Shown here piece by piece: positions 7,714 through 17,171 of a stretch of DNA of 64,000 nucleotides. A program made the position numbers and the translations under genes. The notes under the pieces are model-generated. The model saw nothing but the letters and a program-made list of their open reading frames with translations. It searched no databases and was not told the DNA's origin. This DNA is from Thermosipho africanus Ob7 (lineage in GTDB: Bacteria; Thermotogota; Thermotogae; Thermotogales; Fervidobacteriaceae): positions 407,967 through 471,966 of the forward strand of contig NZ_NKRG01000001.1 of assembly GCF_003351105.1 (NCBI RefSeq), read 5' to 3'. The number at the start of each line of letters is the position of its first letter. The first letter of the stretch is position 1.

Positions 7714-10443
7714 TTACGATTTTGATAATTTTTCAATTTCGTTTATAAATTCTTCCTCTGTTGAATAGATAATATATGCTTTCTCTTTTTCATTGTAAAT
7801 GTTTGGTAGACTAAAATTAATTTTTTTGCTGGTATAAACTACTATATTATCTTCATATAATTCTATCTTATTAATAGATAATTTAGAAGCAATTATACGC
7901 ATCCTTGCGTACTTTAGTAAGTTTATAACACTTTGTGGAACTTTTCCAAAGCGATCATTTAATTCATCAATTAAATCAAAAATCATTTGTTCATTTTCAA
8001 ATGAAGATATTCTACGATATATTCTAAGTCTTTCTATTGGATTTGCAATATATTCTTCTGGTATTATAATTGAACCTTTTAGACCAATTATTTCTGTTTT
8101 AATTTCATTAGTGATTTTTCCATATTCTTTGTTTAATACTTCTTCTAGTATTTCAAAGTAATAGTGAAAACCAATATCGTTTATAAATCCATGCTGTTCA
8201 AGTCCAAGAATATTTCCAATTCCTCTGATTTCCATATCTTTAAGTGCTATTTGAAAACCACTACCTGGTCCCATAATTTCTTTAATTGCTTTTAATCGTT
8301 CTTTGGCTACTTTATTTACTTTTGAAGGATGAAAAAAATATGCAAAAGCTCTTTTATCTGAGCGGCCAACTCTACCTCTTAATTGATAAAGCTGAGCAAG
8401 CCCATATCTATGTGCATCATCTACAATTAGTGTATTTGCATTAGGAATGTCTACGCCATTTTCGATAATTGATGTTGCGACAAGAACATCTAATTTTCCA
8501 TGGTAAAATTCTTCGATTACTTTTTCCATTCTCTTTTTTGGCATTTGACCGTTTGCTATATCTATAGATACTTCTGGAACTATTTCTTTTAACTTTTTAG
8601 CTACATTTTCTATATCATTAACTCTATTATGTACATATAAAACCTGACCACCTCTATTAATTTCTCTCATTATAGCTTGTCTGATTATTTTTTCATCGTA
8701 AGTATTTACATAAACTTGTATGTTTTTTCTTCCAAAAGGTGGTGTTTTAATAACAGACATGTCTTTTATACCACTTAACGCCATGTGTAAAGTTCTAGGA
8801 ATAGGAGTTGCACTCATTGAAAGTATATTAACGTTTATCCTTAATTTTTTTAAGGCTTCTTTTTGTTGAACTCCAAATTTTTGTTCTTCATCTATTATTA
8901 AAAGCCCAAGATCAGAAAATTTTATTGATTTTAATAAGCCGTGTGTTCCAATAACTACATCAGTAATTCCTGTTTCAATTTTTTGTTTTACTTCATCCTT
9001 TTGTTTTTTTGTAAGAGAACTGTCATATAATTCAACGTTTATTCCAAATGGTTCAAACCTTTTTTTAAAGTTTTCATAGTGTTGACGGGCAAGTACTGTG
9101 GTTGGGACTAAAACAGCTACCTGTTTTCCGGAAATGGCAGCTTTAAAAGCAGCCCGCATTGCAACTTCTGTTTTGCCATATCCTGCATCTCCTGCGAGTA
9201 ATCTATCCATATTTTTCTCAGAAGAAAGGTCTTCTGAGACTTCTTGTATAGCTTTTAATTGGTCTTGAGTTTCAATATGAGGGAATGTCTTAGCAAATTC
9301 TTTTTCAAGTTCACTATCGCCTGGCAAAGAAATTCCCTTAGTATTTTTTCTAAGTGCATTTATTCTGAGTATTTCTTTTACAATTTTTTCAATTTGTGAT
9401 TTTGCCTTTTTAACTCTTTTTGACCAATTATTTTTCTTTAGATTATCCAGAGTTACATTTTCATTTGTTCCTATATATTTTTGTACTAAATCTAATCTGT
9501 CTGTAGGTACGAAAAGCTTAGAGTCGTTAAATTGTAAAATTAAGAATTCTCTTTCTAAATCTTTTTGAGTAATCTTGGTGGTACCTACAAATTTAGCAAT
9601 TCCATATTCTTTGTGAACTACAATGTCTCCAATATTAAATTCATCTTCAGATAATACGGGAAGGCTATTAATTTCTTCTTCCTTTTTTTCATCGATTTTT
9701 GATTTTTGTATGTCTGAATTTAAATCAATTTCTTTTGCAATTTTTATTATTTCCTTAAAATCTATTCCTGAATATCTTATATAATTTTGTCTAAGATTAG
9801 GATCCATAATTAGTTGTCTTATTTCTCTTTCTTTTTTTGAAAAACTTTCTATTACTTTAGGTTTATTAAAGATTTGAAATTCGACATTATAATCTAAAAA
9901 AGTTCCATTGTATTTTTCGCCAATCATTGTTTCATGAATAACTGGTTCTATATATTCTCTTGCTGGAAGTATAAGAGCTTTTTCAATTTTTCTAATACTT
10001 TTTTGAGTAGAAGGATCAAAATGTCTAATATCTTCAATTAAATTATCAAATAATTCAATACGAGTTGGTACTTCGTTAGGACCATAAAAATCTATTATAT
10101 CTCCACGTATTGAAAATTGACCGCCTTCCGTAACATTATATACTCTTTCATAACCAAGCTTTGAAAATAATTCTTCAGGTGATTCAAATATATCACCAAC
10201 TTTTAATTCAATGACATATTTTTTAAAAATTGAGGGAGGCATAATAAATCTTGTTATCGAATACAAAGTAGCTACCCCTTTTAGATTATTATTTAGGGCA
10301 AGATATAAAGAGTATATCCTTTTTGATCTTACAAACCATGAATTTTCAAGATTTTCATATGGAAAAACATCATAGGAAGGAATGTAAAAATATCCTTCAA
10401 TATTGCAATCTTTTTCAGATGGAACTATTAAAATTTTATTCAT
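7714..10443 (-). CDS. mfd: Transcription-repair coupling factor Mfd (short form)
   Basis: About 909 residues against about 1150 for typical Mfd. It displaces stalled RNA polymerase and recruits excision repair. The order is a shortened N-terminal UvrB-homology region (GGQFSIRGDIIDFYGP), the CarD-like RNA polymerase interaction domain (FNIGDIVVHKEYGIAKFVG), then the RecG-type translocase with GDAGYGKTEVAMRAAF (Walker A), LLIIDEEQKFG, SMSATPIPRTL, VATSIIENGVDIP and LYQLRGRVGRSDK, and the C-terminal TRCF domain. ATG 10443 is preferred (GAGGG just upstream). A TTG at 10455 lies inside the tmcAL end. It directly follows tmcAL. Confidence 0.97.
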   Translation of the reverse strand: MNKILIVPSEKDCNIEGYFYIPSYDVFPYENLENSWFVRSKRIYSLYLALNNNLKGVATLYSITRFIMPPSIFKKYVIELKVGDIFESPEELFSKLGYERVYNVTEGGQFSIRGDIIDFYGPNEVPTRIELFDNLIEDIRHFDPSTQKSIRKIEKALILPAREYIEPVIHETMIGEKYNGTFLDYNVEFQIFNKPKVIESFSKKEREIRQLIMDPNLRQNYIRYSGIDFKEIIKIAKEIDLNSDIQKSKIDEKKEEEINSLPVLSEDEFNIGDIVVHKEYGIAKFVGTTKITQKDLEREFLILQFNDSKLFVPTDRLDLVQKYIGTNENVTLDNLKKNNWSKRVKKAKSQIEKIVKEILRINALRKNTKGISLPGDSELEKEFAKTFPHIETQDQLKAIQEVSEDLSSEKNMDRLLAGDAGYGKTEVAMRAAFKAAISGKQVAVLVPTTVLARQHYENFKKRFEPFGINVELYDSSLTKKQKDEVKQKIETGITDVVIGTHGLLKSIKFSDLGLLIIDEEQKFGVQQKEALKKLRINVNILSMSATPIPRTLHMALSGIKDMSVIKTPPFGRKNIQVYVNTYDEKIIRQAIMREINRGGQVLYVHNRVNDIENVAKKLKEIVPEVSIDIANGQMPKKRMEKVIEEFYHGKLDVLVATSIIENGVDIPNANTLIVDDAHRYGLAQLYQLRGRVGRSDKRAFAYFFHPSKVNKVAKERLKAIKEIMGPGSGFQIALKDMEIRGIGNILGLEQHGFINDIGFHYYFEILEEVLNKEYGKITNEIKTEIIGLKGSIIIPEEYIANPIERLRIYRRISSFENEQMIFDLIDELNDRFGKVPQSVINLLKYARMRIIASKLSINKIELYEDNIVVYTSKKINFSLPNIYNEKEKAYIIYSTEEEFINEIEKLSKS

Positions 10444-10444
10444 A

Positions 10445-11716
10445 TTATCCCTCAATTATTATTGGCTTTCTAAAATCCATACCAGATTTTCTTTGAGAAG
10501 AGTTAGGATAAAATAAAGTATAGATATTACTTGCAAGTATATCTTTTTCAAATTGCCAGTTGTATAAGCTTATGTTAAAATCCCATTTTCTTTCACTGTT
10601 TTTTAAAACATCTTTTAGTATTTTGTTTTTGAGTGAAGGATTTGTGATAATTGGAATTGTTGATTTTTTCTTTGCATATGATAAAAATTCTTGACCTTTT
10701 TTTGAAAATCCGAGAACTCTTGCATATTGAGGTCCTAGTTTATTTGAAAATTCCATATAGTTTTTTTCAAAATTAAAGATCGCATGGAATATCAACCTTC
10801 TTATTCTTGAGAATGTAAATCTTTTTGCTTTTATATTTTCAATGAATTCTTTAAGATTGGTTGAAATATTTGCACTATCAATAAATCTTTTGTCTAAACC
10901 TTCACTAAAACCATATATATTTTCTAAATTTTCTCTTGCCTTTAATCTAAATTCAGAGAGTATAAATTGTTCTAAATTTTCCAAAAAGACTGGACCTCTC
11001 CCTTTTTCAAATTCATCTTTTAAAATTAAATAAGTACTTTCAGGAACATATTCTTTAATGTTTTTTTCAAACTTTATAGCATTTCTAATTGCAGTAGCTG
11101 AAGAAAATTTCCCAGATAAATTTTGCTCATTGTATTTTGCACCAACACGTTTAATAACATGATACTTAATGTTGCTGTTATATTTAAAAATTGCTTTGAT
11201 GTATTCGATTCCTAGAATATCATTTGAGTTTTCTAGCTTTTTAATAGTATCTAAATCAGTCTTCAAAAATTTTTGAAGTGCAAATTTTCTTGCGTTTGGA
11301 TATGACAAACCTTTTTTTAGTTCTCTTTTTATTAGGTAATCAAACTCTTTTGAATTTTCATATAAGATTTTGGAGATCTTTTCAAGAAATGAAATATCAG
11401 CACTTTCGCTTCCAAATACAATATCTGTAACAAGACCAAGTTTATGCATTAAGCCAACTGAACCAAATGCAAAGCCACCTGCATCTTGTAATGCATAGAC
11501 AGTTGGAATTTCAAATACTACATCAATACCATTTAAAAGAGCCATTTTAGCTCTTGCAAATTTGTTAACAATAGCCGGCTCTCCTCTTTGGCAAAAATTT
11601 CCACTCATAACCGCAATTGTAAAATCAGGTTTTACTAGCTTTTTAGCAGATTTTAAATGATAGAGATGGCCATTATGGAAAGGATTATATTCAACTACAA
11701 CTCCTAAAACTTTCAT
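10445..11716 (-). CDS. tmcAL: tRNA(Met) cytidine acetate ligase TmcAL (YlbM family)
   Basis: 423 residues. The N terminus has the nucleotidyltransferase-like fold with VVEYNPFHNGHLYHL (HxGH ATP-binding motif), VMSGNFCQRGEPAIVNKFARAKMAL and FAFGSVGLM, all diagnostic of YlbM/TmcAL. This enzyme makes N4-acetylcytidine at the wobble position of elongator tRNA-Met using acetate and ATP. The start overlaps the stop of the upstream membrane protein gene (ATGA), and mfd starts 2 nt after its stop. Confidence 0.94.
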   Translation of the reverse strand: MKVLGVVVEYNPFHNGHLYHLKSAKKLVKPDFTIAVMSGNFCQRGEPAIVNKFARAKMALLNGIDVVFEIPTVYALQDAGGFAFGSVGLMHKLGLVTDIVFGSESADISFLEKISKILYENSKEFDYLIKRELKKGLSYPNARKFALQKFLKTDLDTIKKLENSNDILGIEYIKAIFKYNSNIKYHVIKRVGAKYNEQNLSGKFSSATAIRNAIKFEKNIKEYVPESTYLILKDEFEKGRGPVFLENLEQFILSEFRLKARENLENIYGFSEGLDKRFIDSANISTNLKEFIENIKAKRFTFSRIRRLIFHAIFNFEKNYMEFSNKLGPQYARVLGFSKKGQEFLSYAKKKSTIPIITNPSLKNKILKDVLKNSERKWDFNISLYNWQFEKDILASNIYTLFYPNSSQRKSGMDFRKPIIIEG

Positions 11717-12162
11717 TCTTCACCTCTAAATCTGCTGAAAACAAGTATTCCACAAATAACTAATATGGCAAGATTTATTAGGAAAAGCATCATACCAATG
11801 TACATAGTCTCAATTTTATTGCCGTTAATTCCAAAAAATTCTAAACCCAACCAGGTTGGGCCTAGAGATGCTAATTTGTATAATTGAAAGAGAAATGATA
11901 TAAATGATAGTAAAAAGGAAATTATTATCCATACATTAGCATATTCCCATGAATCTTTAGAAATTGAATAGAAGCCTATAAAAAAGCCATTGAGCGTGAA
12001 AGATATCGCTATTATTAGCAATGCTGATGAAATATTCATATTGATAGAAAAAATATTTTCTATTACAGGCGAAAAAAAGAAAATAGCTATGTAAAAACTT
12101 AAAAAGATTAATCCAATTGTTGCAAGTAATGTGCCTAAAATATAAATTAAGTATTTTTCCAT
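11713..12162 (-). CDS. Four-helix membrane protein of unknown function
   Basis: 149 residues with four hydrophobic segments at about 5-30, 42-65, 75-95 and 120-143, and a short polar tail. AGAGGTG precedes the ATG. I recognise no family motif. It follows tRNA-Val and overlaps tmcAL by 4 nt, so it heads the tmcAL-mfd operon. Confidence 0.75.
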   Translation of the reverse strand: MEKYLIYILGTLLATIGLIFLSFYIAIFFFSPVIENIFSINMNISSALLIIAISFTLNGFFIGFYSISKDSWEYANVWIIISFLLSFISFLFQLYKLASLGPTWLGLEFFGINGNKIETMYIGMMLFLINLAILVICGILVFSRFRGEE

Positions 12163-12190
12163 GTTTTACACCTCTTTAAATATTTTACCA

Positions 12191-12214
12191 CAAAAATAGG
12201 GCCTTTTAAGGCCC
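12191..12214 (-). terminator. Terminator after tRNA-Val
   Basis: Read leftward, the palindromic stem of GGGCCTT/AAGGCCC type is followed by CTATTTTTG. It lies 15 nt past the tRNA 3' end. Confidence 0.8.
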
Positions 12215-12228
12215 TTCATTTATTTTTT

Positions 12229-12303
12229 TGGTGGGTGCGGCAGGGATTGAACCTGCGGCCTCTTCCGTGTGAAGGAAGCGCTCTCCCACTGAGCTACGCA
12301 CCC
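12229..12303 (-). tRNA. tRNA-Val (anticodon CAC)
   Basis: On the minus strand the acceptor stem GGGTGCG pairs with CGCACCC. The D arm is GCTC...GAGC, the anticodon stem CTTCC/GGAAG encloses the loop TTCACAC (anticodon CAC, reading GUG), and the T arm is GCAGG TTCAATC CCTGC. The CCA end is encoded. All stems are perfect. Confidence 0.97.
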
Positions 12304-12313
12304 ATGCAAAAAA

Positions 12314-12342
12314 ATAATACCATAAAAATTTTTTAAAATCAA
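12314..12342 (-). promoter_or_regulatory. Promoter of tRNA-Val
   Basis: Minus strand: -35 TTGATT (12337-12342), 17-nt spacer, -10 TATTAT (12314-12319) preceded by TGG. It lies 10 nt before the mature tRNA 5' end. Confidence 0.8.
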
Positions 12343-12380
12343 GAATTTGGTGTATATTTTTTATGGGGGTGAATTAAAAA

Positions 12381-13469
12381 ATGATTAAGAAATTTATTAA
12401 CTTTACGCTATTTTTTGTTTTGGGTGTTGTGATTTTTATAGTTATTTCTCCCTATGTTTTTAAATATCAGAAATTTTTGCCCAAAACTTTGAACAAGGAA
12501 ATTGAGCTTATTAATTCCAAACTTAAATTACATTATATTGATGATGAGAGGGTAATTAATTTTAAAGATATCAAAATCAGTAGGTGGATGAATAAATACG
12601 AGTTTTATAAGATCCTAGTTAAAGAAATTTCAAAATATCCTGGGGTATATGTGCTATTGCCTGAATCTAATAAATCTACTTATGTTCTACCATTTGAAAT
12701 TAGATTTGTTGATGGAAAATTTGTGGTTATTAATTCTTCATGTAGTATTGAGGAAGGAGCAGTGGTTAGTAAAATTAATAACAGGAATTTGATCGAATAC
12801 TTATCAGATTTTTATTTAGAAAAAAATATTTTTAATGAGAATAAACAATTTTTTTCAAGATATATTTTTCCATTTTTAGGAGAATTTTTAAGGAAAAAGA
12901 GAATTGAGGTTGAATACGAATATTTAGGAAAGAGCGAAAAAACAATTGTTGAAACGATTCCGTATGAAGAGTTTATTAGAAAAGAACCAGTTTTGATAGA
13001 AAAAAAATCAAATGATTTTGCTGATATAAAAATTTTCTCGTTTAATTTTTTGGGAGATAAATTTTCAGAAATTTTTGAAGAATTTGAAAATATTGCAAAA
13101 AATGATGATATCAAACATATAACTTTAGATTTTAGCTATGCATATGATATTCCAATTGACTTAAGTAGTTTATATATGATAATGTCATTTTTAATAGATA
13201 AAAAAACAACTTTGTTTGATGAAGCAATGTTTAAATTTGGAAGCTATAAGTATACTTATAAAAATTTTGGAGAATTAGTTCCAAATAATGTAACGTTCAA
13301 AAATAAAGAAATTGAAATAGTTGAAAATTGTTCTGATTCAATTGGAAGGTTAATTTGTAATATAATTAAAAATGAAAAATTAGAATTTTACAATAATTAT
13401 AAGGAGATTATTACTCCGTGGACAAGGTTAAGAATATACATTCCAAGTGCTAAATTTTTTATTAAATAG
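12381..13469 (+). CDS. Membrane-anchored protein, possibly a degenerate S41-type peptidase
   Basis: 362 residues. An N-terminal hydrophobic segment (about 5-27) acts as a signal or anchor and the remainder is probably extracytoplasmic. The middle has a PDZ-like stretch (EEGAVVSKINNRNLIEYL). Residues about 215-275 (DIKIFSFNFLGDKFSEIFEEFE...IKHITLDFSYAYDIP) look like the strand-helix-strand core of C-terminal processing peptidases. The usual catalytic Ser-containing segment and Lys are not visible, so a proteolytic role is doubtful. GGGGGTG precedes the ATG. Family assignment is tentative. Confidence 0.6.
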   Translation: MIKKFINFTLFFVLGVVIFIVISPYVFKYQKFLPKTLNKEIELINSKLKLHYIDDERVINFKDIKISRWMNKYEFYKILVKEISKYPGVYVLLPESNKSTYVLPFEIRFVDGKFVVINSSCSIEEGAVVSKINNRNLIEYLSDFYLEKNIFNENKQFFSRYIFPFLGEFLRKKRIEVEYEYLGKSEKTIVETIPYEEFIRKEPVLIEKKSNDFADIKIFSFNFLGDKFSEIFEEFENIAKNDDIKHITLDFSYAYDIPIDLSSLYMIMSFLIDKKTTLFDEAMFKFGSYKYTYKNFGELVPNNVTFKNKEIEIVENCSDSIGRLICNIIKNEKLEFYNNYKEIITPWTRLRIYIPSAKFFIK

Positions 13470-13509
13470 CTATAATATTTAATATATATTTTTATGAAAT
13501 GTAAAAGAG

Positions 13510-13539
13510 TTGATTTTTTTGTAAAATATGTGGTATAAT
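13510..13539 (+). promoter_or_regulatory. Promoter of the peptide-binding protein gene
   Basis: TTGATT (13510-13515), 18-nt spacer, TATAAT (13534-13539) with TGG just before the -10. The gene starts 42 nt further on at 13582. Confidence 0.8.
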
Positions 13540-13581
13540 AATTACGAACCATTACATTACTCCAGAAGAGGGGGGATTTTT

Positions 13582-15426
13582 GTGAAAAAACTTTTAGCAT
13601 TTTTGATGGTAGTATTTGCGGTAGTATTATTTGCTGCCGACCCAAACACTTTGGTAGACGCAACTATTGGTGAGCCAGATACTCTTGACCCACATCTTGC
13701 ATACGATACAGCTAGTGGTGAGGTTATTTATCAAGTATATGAGAACCTTATACAATATAAAGGTTCCAGCTTGAACGAATTTGAACCAAGGCTTGCAACA
13801 GAAGTTCCAACAGTTGAAAATGGACTCATAAGAGATGGTGGAAAAACATACGTATTTCCAATCAGAAAAGGAGTTAAATTTCATAATGGAAATGATTTAA
13901 CTCCAGAAGATGTTGAATACAGTTTTGAAAGAGCACTTCTTTACAATCCATCTGGGGGACCAGTATGGATGCTTTGGTATTCAATTTTTGGAACATGGGA
14001 TGTTACAATGTTTGTTGAAGACTTAACAGGAAAATCATGGGATGAATTGTTTGATGAAGAAGGAAATCCAGTACCTGGAGCAGAAGAAGTATTTAAACAA
14101 GTGTATGATGCAGTTGACAAAGCAATTGAAGTAGACGGAGACAATGTTGTATTTCATCTTGCAAGACCATATGCACCATTCTTGAACGTAATTGCACAAG
14201 GTGGAAGTTGGGGAGCAATACTTGATAAAGAATGGTGTATTGAAATAGGACTTTGGGATGGGCAACCAACCACATGGTGGAAATGGCATGATCAAGGAAA
14301 GGAAGAATCACCATTATTCACACAAATGAACGGTACAGGTCCATACAAATTTGTAGAATGGGATAGAGCACAACAAAAAGTAATACTTGAAGCAAATGAA
14401 AATTATTGGAGAGAACCTGCAAAGATTAAGAGAGTAATTATATGGGGTATTGATGAATATTCAACCAGAAAAGCAATGCTTGAAAAAGGTGATGCAGATA
14501 TTGCATATATTCCAACACAATATCTTGACCAAGTAAGAGGAAATCCAGATATTGAAATAATAGAAGGATTACCAACATTGTCAGTTACAGTTCTTGGATT
14601 TAACTGGACAATTAAAGAAGGAAGCAAGTACGTTGGTAGTGGAAAGCTTGATGGAAATGGAATTCCATTGGATTTCTTCAGTGATGTTCACGCAAGAAAA
14701 GCTATTGCACACGTAATTAACTACGACGCACTTATTAATGAGGTATTAAAAGGATTTGGTAAGAGAGTACCAACAGCATTGCCAGAAGGTCTTCTTGGAT
14801 TTGATCCTTCACTTCCATTGTATGATTTCAATCTCTTTAAAGCAAGACAAGAATTAATGCAAGCATGGAACGGAGAAGCATGGAAAAAAGGATTCAAATT
14901 CTCAGTTGCATATAACTTAGGAAACGAAGCAAGACAAAGAACAGCAGAAATGGTAAAGATGTATCTTGAAATGTTATCACCAAAGATTAAGGTTGATGTT
15001 GTTGGTTTGCAATGGCCAACATTCTTAGATGCAACAAAACGTGGTGAGCTTCCAATATTCATTCTTGGATGGCTTGCAGACTTCCCAGACCCAGATAACT
15101 TCATATTTACATATTATGATTCAAAAGGTGACTACAGTTCAAGACAAGGAGCAAAATTCAGAGAATTTGTAAGTACACCTATGGAAGAACTTGGTGGAAA
15201 GAGCTTGGATGAATTAATTGAACAAGCAGCAGCTGAAACAGATGCAGCAAAAAGGGCGGAGTTATATGCACAAGTTCAAAAATTTGTTGTAAAGTATGCA
15301 ATTAGTGTACCACTTTATCAACCAATTGGAGTTAGGGTTCACAGGAAATGGCTCAAAGGTTGGTATCCAAATGCAATGAGACCAGGTGATGATTATTACG
15401 CATACTGGTTTGAAGGAAAAGAATAA
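13582..15426 (+). CDS. ABC transporter substrate-binding protein, SBP_bac_5 (oligopeptide/oligosaccharide) family
   Basis: 614 residues from GTG 13582, which follows AGAGGGGGG; an upstream in-frame extension to 13528 would run through the promoter. There is a cleavable signal peptide (KKLLAFLMVVFAVVLFA|ADPNT). Family features are DATIGEPDTLDPHLAYD, LTPEDVEYSFERAL, NGTGPYKFVEWDR and NENYWREP, with the C-terminal AELYAQVQKFVVKYAISVPLYQP. In Thermotogota such proteins often bind sugars rather than peptides, so the ligand is uncertain. No permease or ATPase genes are adjacent. The gene stands alone between its own promoter and terminator and its wording is less AT-rich than its neighbours, consistent with high expression. 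Confidence 0.93.
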   Translation: MKKLLAFLMVVFAVVLFAADPNTLVDATIGEPDTLDPHLAYDTASGEVIYQVYENLIQYKGSSLNEFEPRLATEVPTVENGLIRDGGKTYVFPIRKGVKFHNGNDLTPEDVEYSFERALLYNPSGGPVWMLWYSIFGTWDVTMFVEDLTGKSWDELFDEEGNPVPGAEEVFKQVYDAVDKAIEVDGDNVVFHLARPYAPFLNVIAQGGSWGAILDKEWCIEIGLWDGQPTTWWKWHDQGKEESPLFTQMNGTGPYKFVEWDRAQQKVILEANENYWREPAKIKRVIIWGIDEYSTRKAMLEKGDADIAYIPTQYLDQVRGNPDIEIIEGLPTLSVTVLGFNWTIKEGSKYVGSGKLDGNGIPLDFFSDVHARKAIAHVINYDALINEVLKGFGKRVPTALPEGLLGFDPSLPLYDFNLFKARQELMQAWNGEAWKKGFKFSVAYNLGNEARQRTAEMVKMYLEMLSPKIKVDVVGLQWPTFLDATKRGELPIFILGWLADFPDPDNFIFTYYDSKGDYSSRQGAKFREFVSTPMEELGGKSLDELIEQAAAETDAAKRAELYAQVQKFVVKYAISVPLYQPIGVRVHRKWLKGWYPNAMRPGDDYYAYWFEGKE

Positions 15427-15446
15427 TTAAAAAGTAATTAATTTCT

Positions 15447-15475
15447 TGCGGCCCATTATGGGCCGCATTTTTTTT
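15447..15475 (+). terminator. Terminator after the binding-protein gene
   Basis: TGCGGCCCAT/ATGGGCCGCA hairpin (15447-15467) followed by eight T. Confidence 0.93.
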
Positions 15476-15506
15476 ATGATATACTTAGGTATAGGAGGTA
15501 GATAAA

Positions 15507-17171
15507 ATGCCATACGATGGGTTTGTTATGAGGCAATTTTTAGAATATTCAAAACCATATTTGCTTAATGCACATATTAGAAATTTTTATATCTTTAATA
15601 AGATAATCTATTTTAGTTTTCAAAGTTTTGATTTAAAAATTTCACTTAATCCAAGTTATTCTTATATAACTTTTGAAAAAAGAAATTTACCTTTAAACAC
15701 CAAAAGTCATTATTTTGTTGAGTATTTAAGAAGTAAAGTTAGAGGTGGTGTGATAAAAAATATTGAGCAAATTGGATTGGAAAGGACTTATAAGTTTGAA
15801 GTTTATAAAGTTGATGATGTTGGAAATAAACATAATTATGAAATTTATATTGATATAATGGGAAAACATTCAAATATAATTTTTGTAGAAAATGGGATAA
15901 TTTTGGATGCCTATAAACGAATAAAAAATAGATTTAGAAACATTTTTCCAGGAGAACAATTTAAAATTTTCAGTTCAAATAAAATTAATCCGCTTGATGT
16001 AAATCAAATTAAAAAGCTTAAAACTATTAATGAAAGTAAAAAGGCTTTAGAATTTATTTACAAGAATATTCAGGGATTTTCTAAAGTAGCTGCTAGAGAA
16101 TTGTTGTATAGAGCAGGTATAGATGAAGATGAAGTTATCAAATGGGATGATAAATTAGAAAAAATTTTGAAGGAAATTATTCAGGAATTTAGCGAGAAAA
16201 ATATGTATGTTTATTTTGAGAATAATAAACCATTTGAAATTTCTGCATTTTCTTTAAATCATTTAGCTGAAAAATTTAGAAAATTTTCAAAACCTGACGA
16301 AGCAATTAATTTGTTTTTTAGTTGGAATGAAAAAAAGAGCTTAATATATGAAAAGAAAAAGGCTTTGGAAGATGTATTGGTAAAATATATAAGCAAGTTG
16401 GAAAATACATTAGATAAGATTAATATTGAAATTGAAAAAAACAAAAATTACGATTTGTATAAAAAATATGGAGAACTTTTAAAGGCTTATTTTTATCAAA
16501 TTGATGAAAAGATGAACAAAATAGTTTTATATGATTGGGAAAATGATGAAAATATCGAGGTTCCTCTAGATTCTAATAAAGGACCACTTGAAAATGCAAA
16601 TTATTACTTTAAAAAATACAATAAAATGAAAAATAAGTTGAAAGGTCTTCTGGAAAGAAAGAAAGTATTAGAAGACGAACTAGACTACCTATATCAAATT
16701 TGGTACACAATTGAAGATGCTGAAAGTGAGGAAGAAATAGAAGAGATAAAGTTTGAAATGCAAAATATGGGGTTAATAAAAGATAAGAAAGGTAGAAGTA
16801 AAAAAGTTATCAAATCAGAACCAAGAAAGGTAGAGCATAGTGGGTTTGTAATATATATTGGGAAAAATAACAAACAAAATGATGAACTTGTTCGTAAGGC
16901 AAATGATGAAGATTTATGGTTTCATGTTCACGAAATGCCTGGATCACATGTTGTGTTGAAGAACAATGGAAAGGATATAGACGAAGAAGTTATAAAATTT
17001 GCTGCAGAGCTTGCAGCTGGGTATAGCAAAGGTAAAAATTCAGGAAAGGTTCCAGTTGACTATACAAAAGTAAAATATGTTAGAAAAACTAAAGGATTAA
17101 AACCTGGTCTTGTATTGTACAGTAATTATAAAACAATTTATGTAAGACCGAGGAGGATTGATAATGTTTAA
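15507..17171 (+). CDS. rqcH: Ribosome quality control protein RqcH (NFACT family)
   Basis: 554 residues. The NFACT-N domain starts [14 protein letters not shown] and continues with an [12 protein letters not shown] motif. A central coiled coil (about 250-420) and the C-terminal NFACT-R domain follow ([54 protein letters not shown]). The bacterial Rqc2 homologue binds stalled 50S-peptidyl-tRNA complexes and adds C-terminal alanine tails. GGAGG lies 5 nt before the ATG region. Its last codons contain the SD and start of uvrB, so the two are translationally coupled. Confidence 0.93.
   Translation: MPYDGFVMRQFLEYSKPYLLNAHIRNFYIFNKIIYFSFQSFDLKISLNPSYSYITFEKRNLPLNTKSHYFVEYLRSKVRGGVIKNIEQIGLERTYKFEVYKVDDVGNKHNYEIYIDIMGKHSNIIFVENGIILDAYKRIKNRFRNIFPGEQFKIFSSNKINPLDVNQIKKLKTINESKKALEFIYKNIQGFSKVAARELLYRAGIDEDEVIKWDDKLEKILKEIIQEFSEKNMYVYFENNKPFEISAFSLNHLAEKFRKFSKPDEAINLFFSWNEKKSLIYEKKKALEDVLVKYISKLENTLDKINIEIEKNKNYDLYKKYGELLKAYFYQIDEKMNKIVLYDWENDENIEVPLDSNKGPLENANYYFKKYNKMKNKLKGLLERKKVLEDELDYLYQIWYTIEDAESEEEIEEIKFEMQNMGLIKDKKGRSKKVIKSEPRKVEHSGFVIYIGKNNKQNDELVRKANDEDLWFHVHEMPGSHVVLKNNGKDIDEEVIKFAAELAAGYSKGKNSGKVPVDYTKVKYVRKTKGLKPGLVLYSNYKTIYVRPRRIDNV

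Noticed and set aside
13528..13581. 18-residue upstream extension of the binding protein
   Set aside because: It would start inside the promoter -10 region and spoil the signal peptide; GTG 13582 has an ideal SD.
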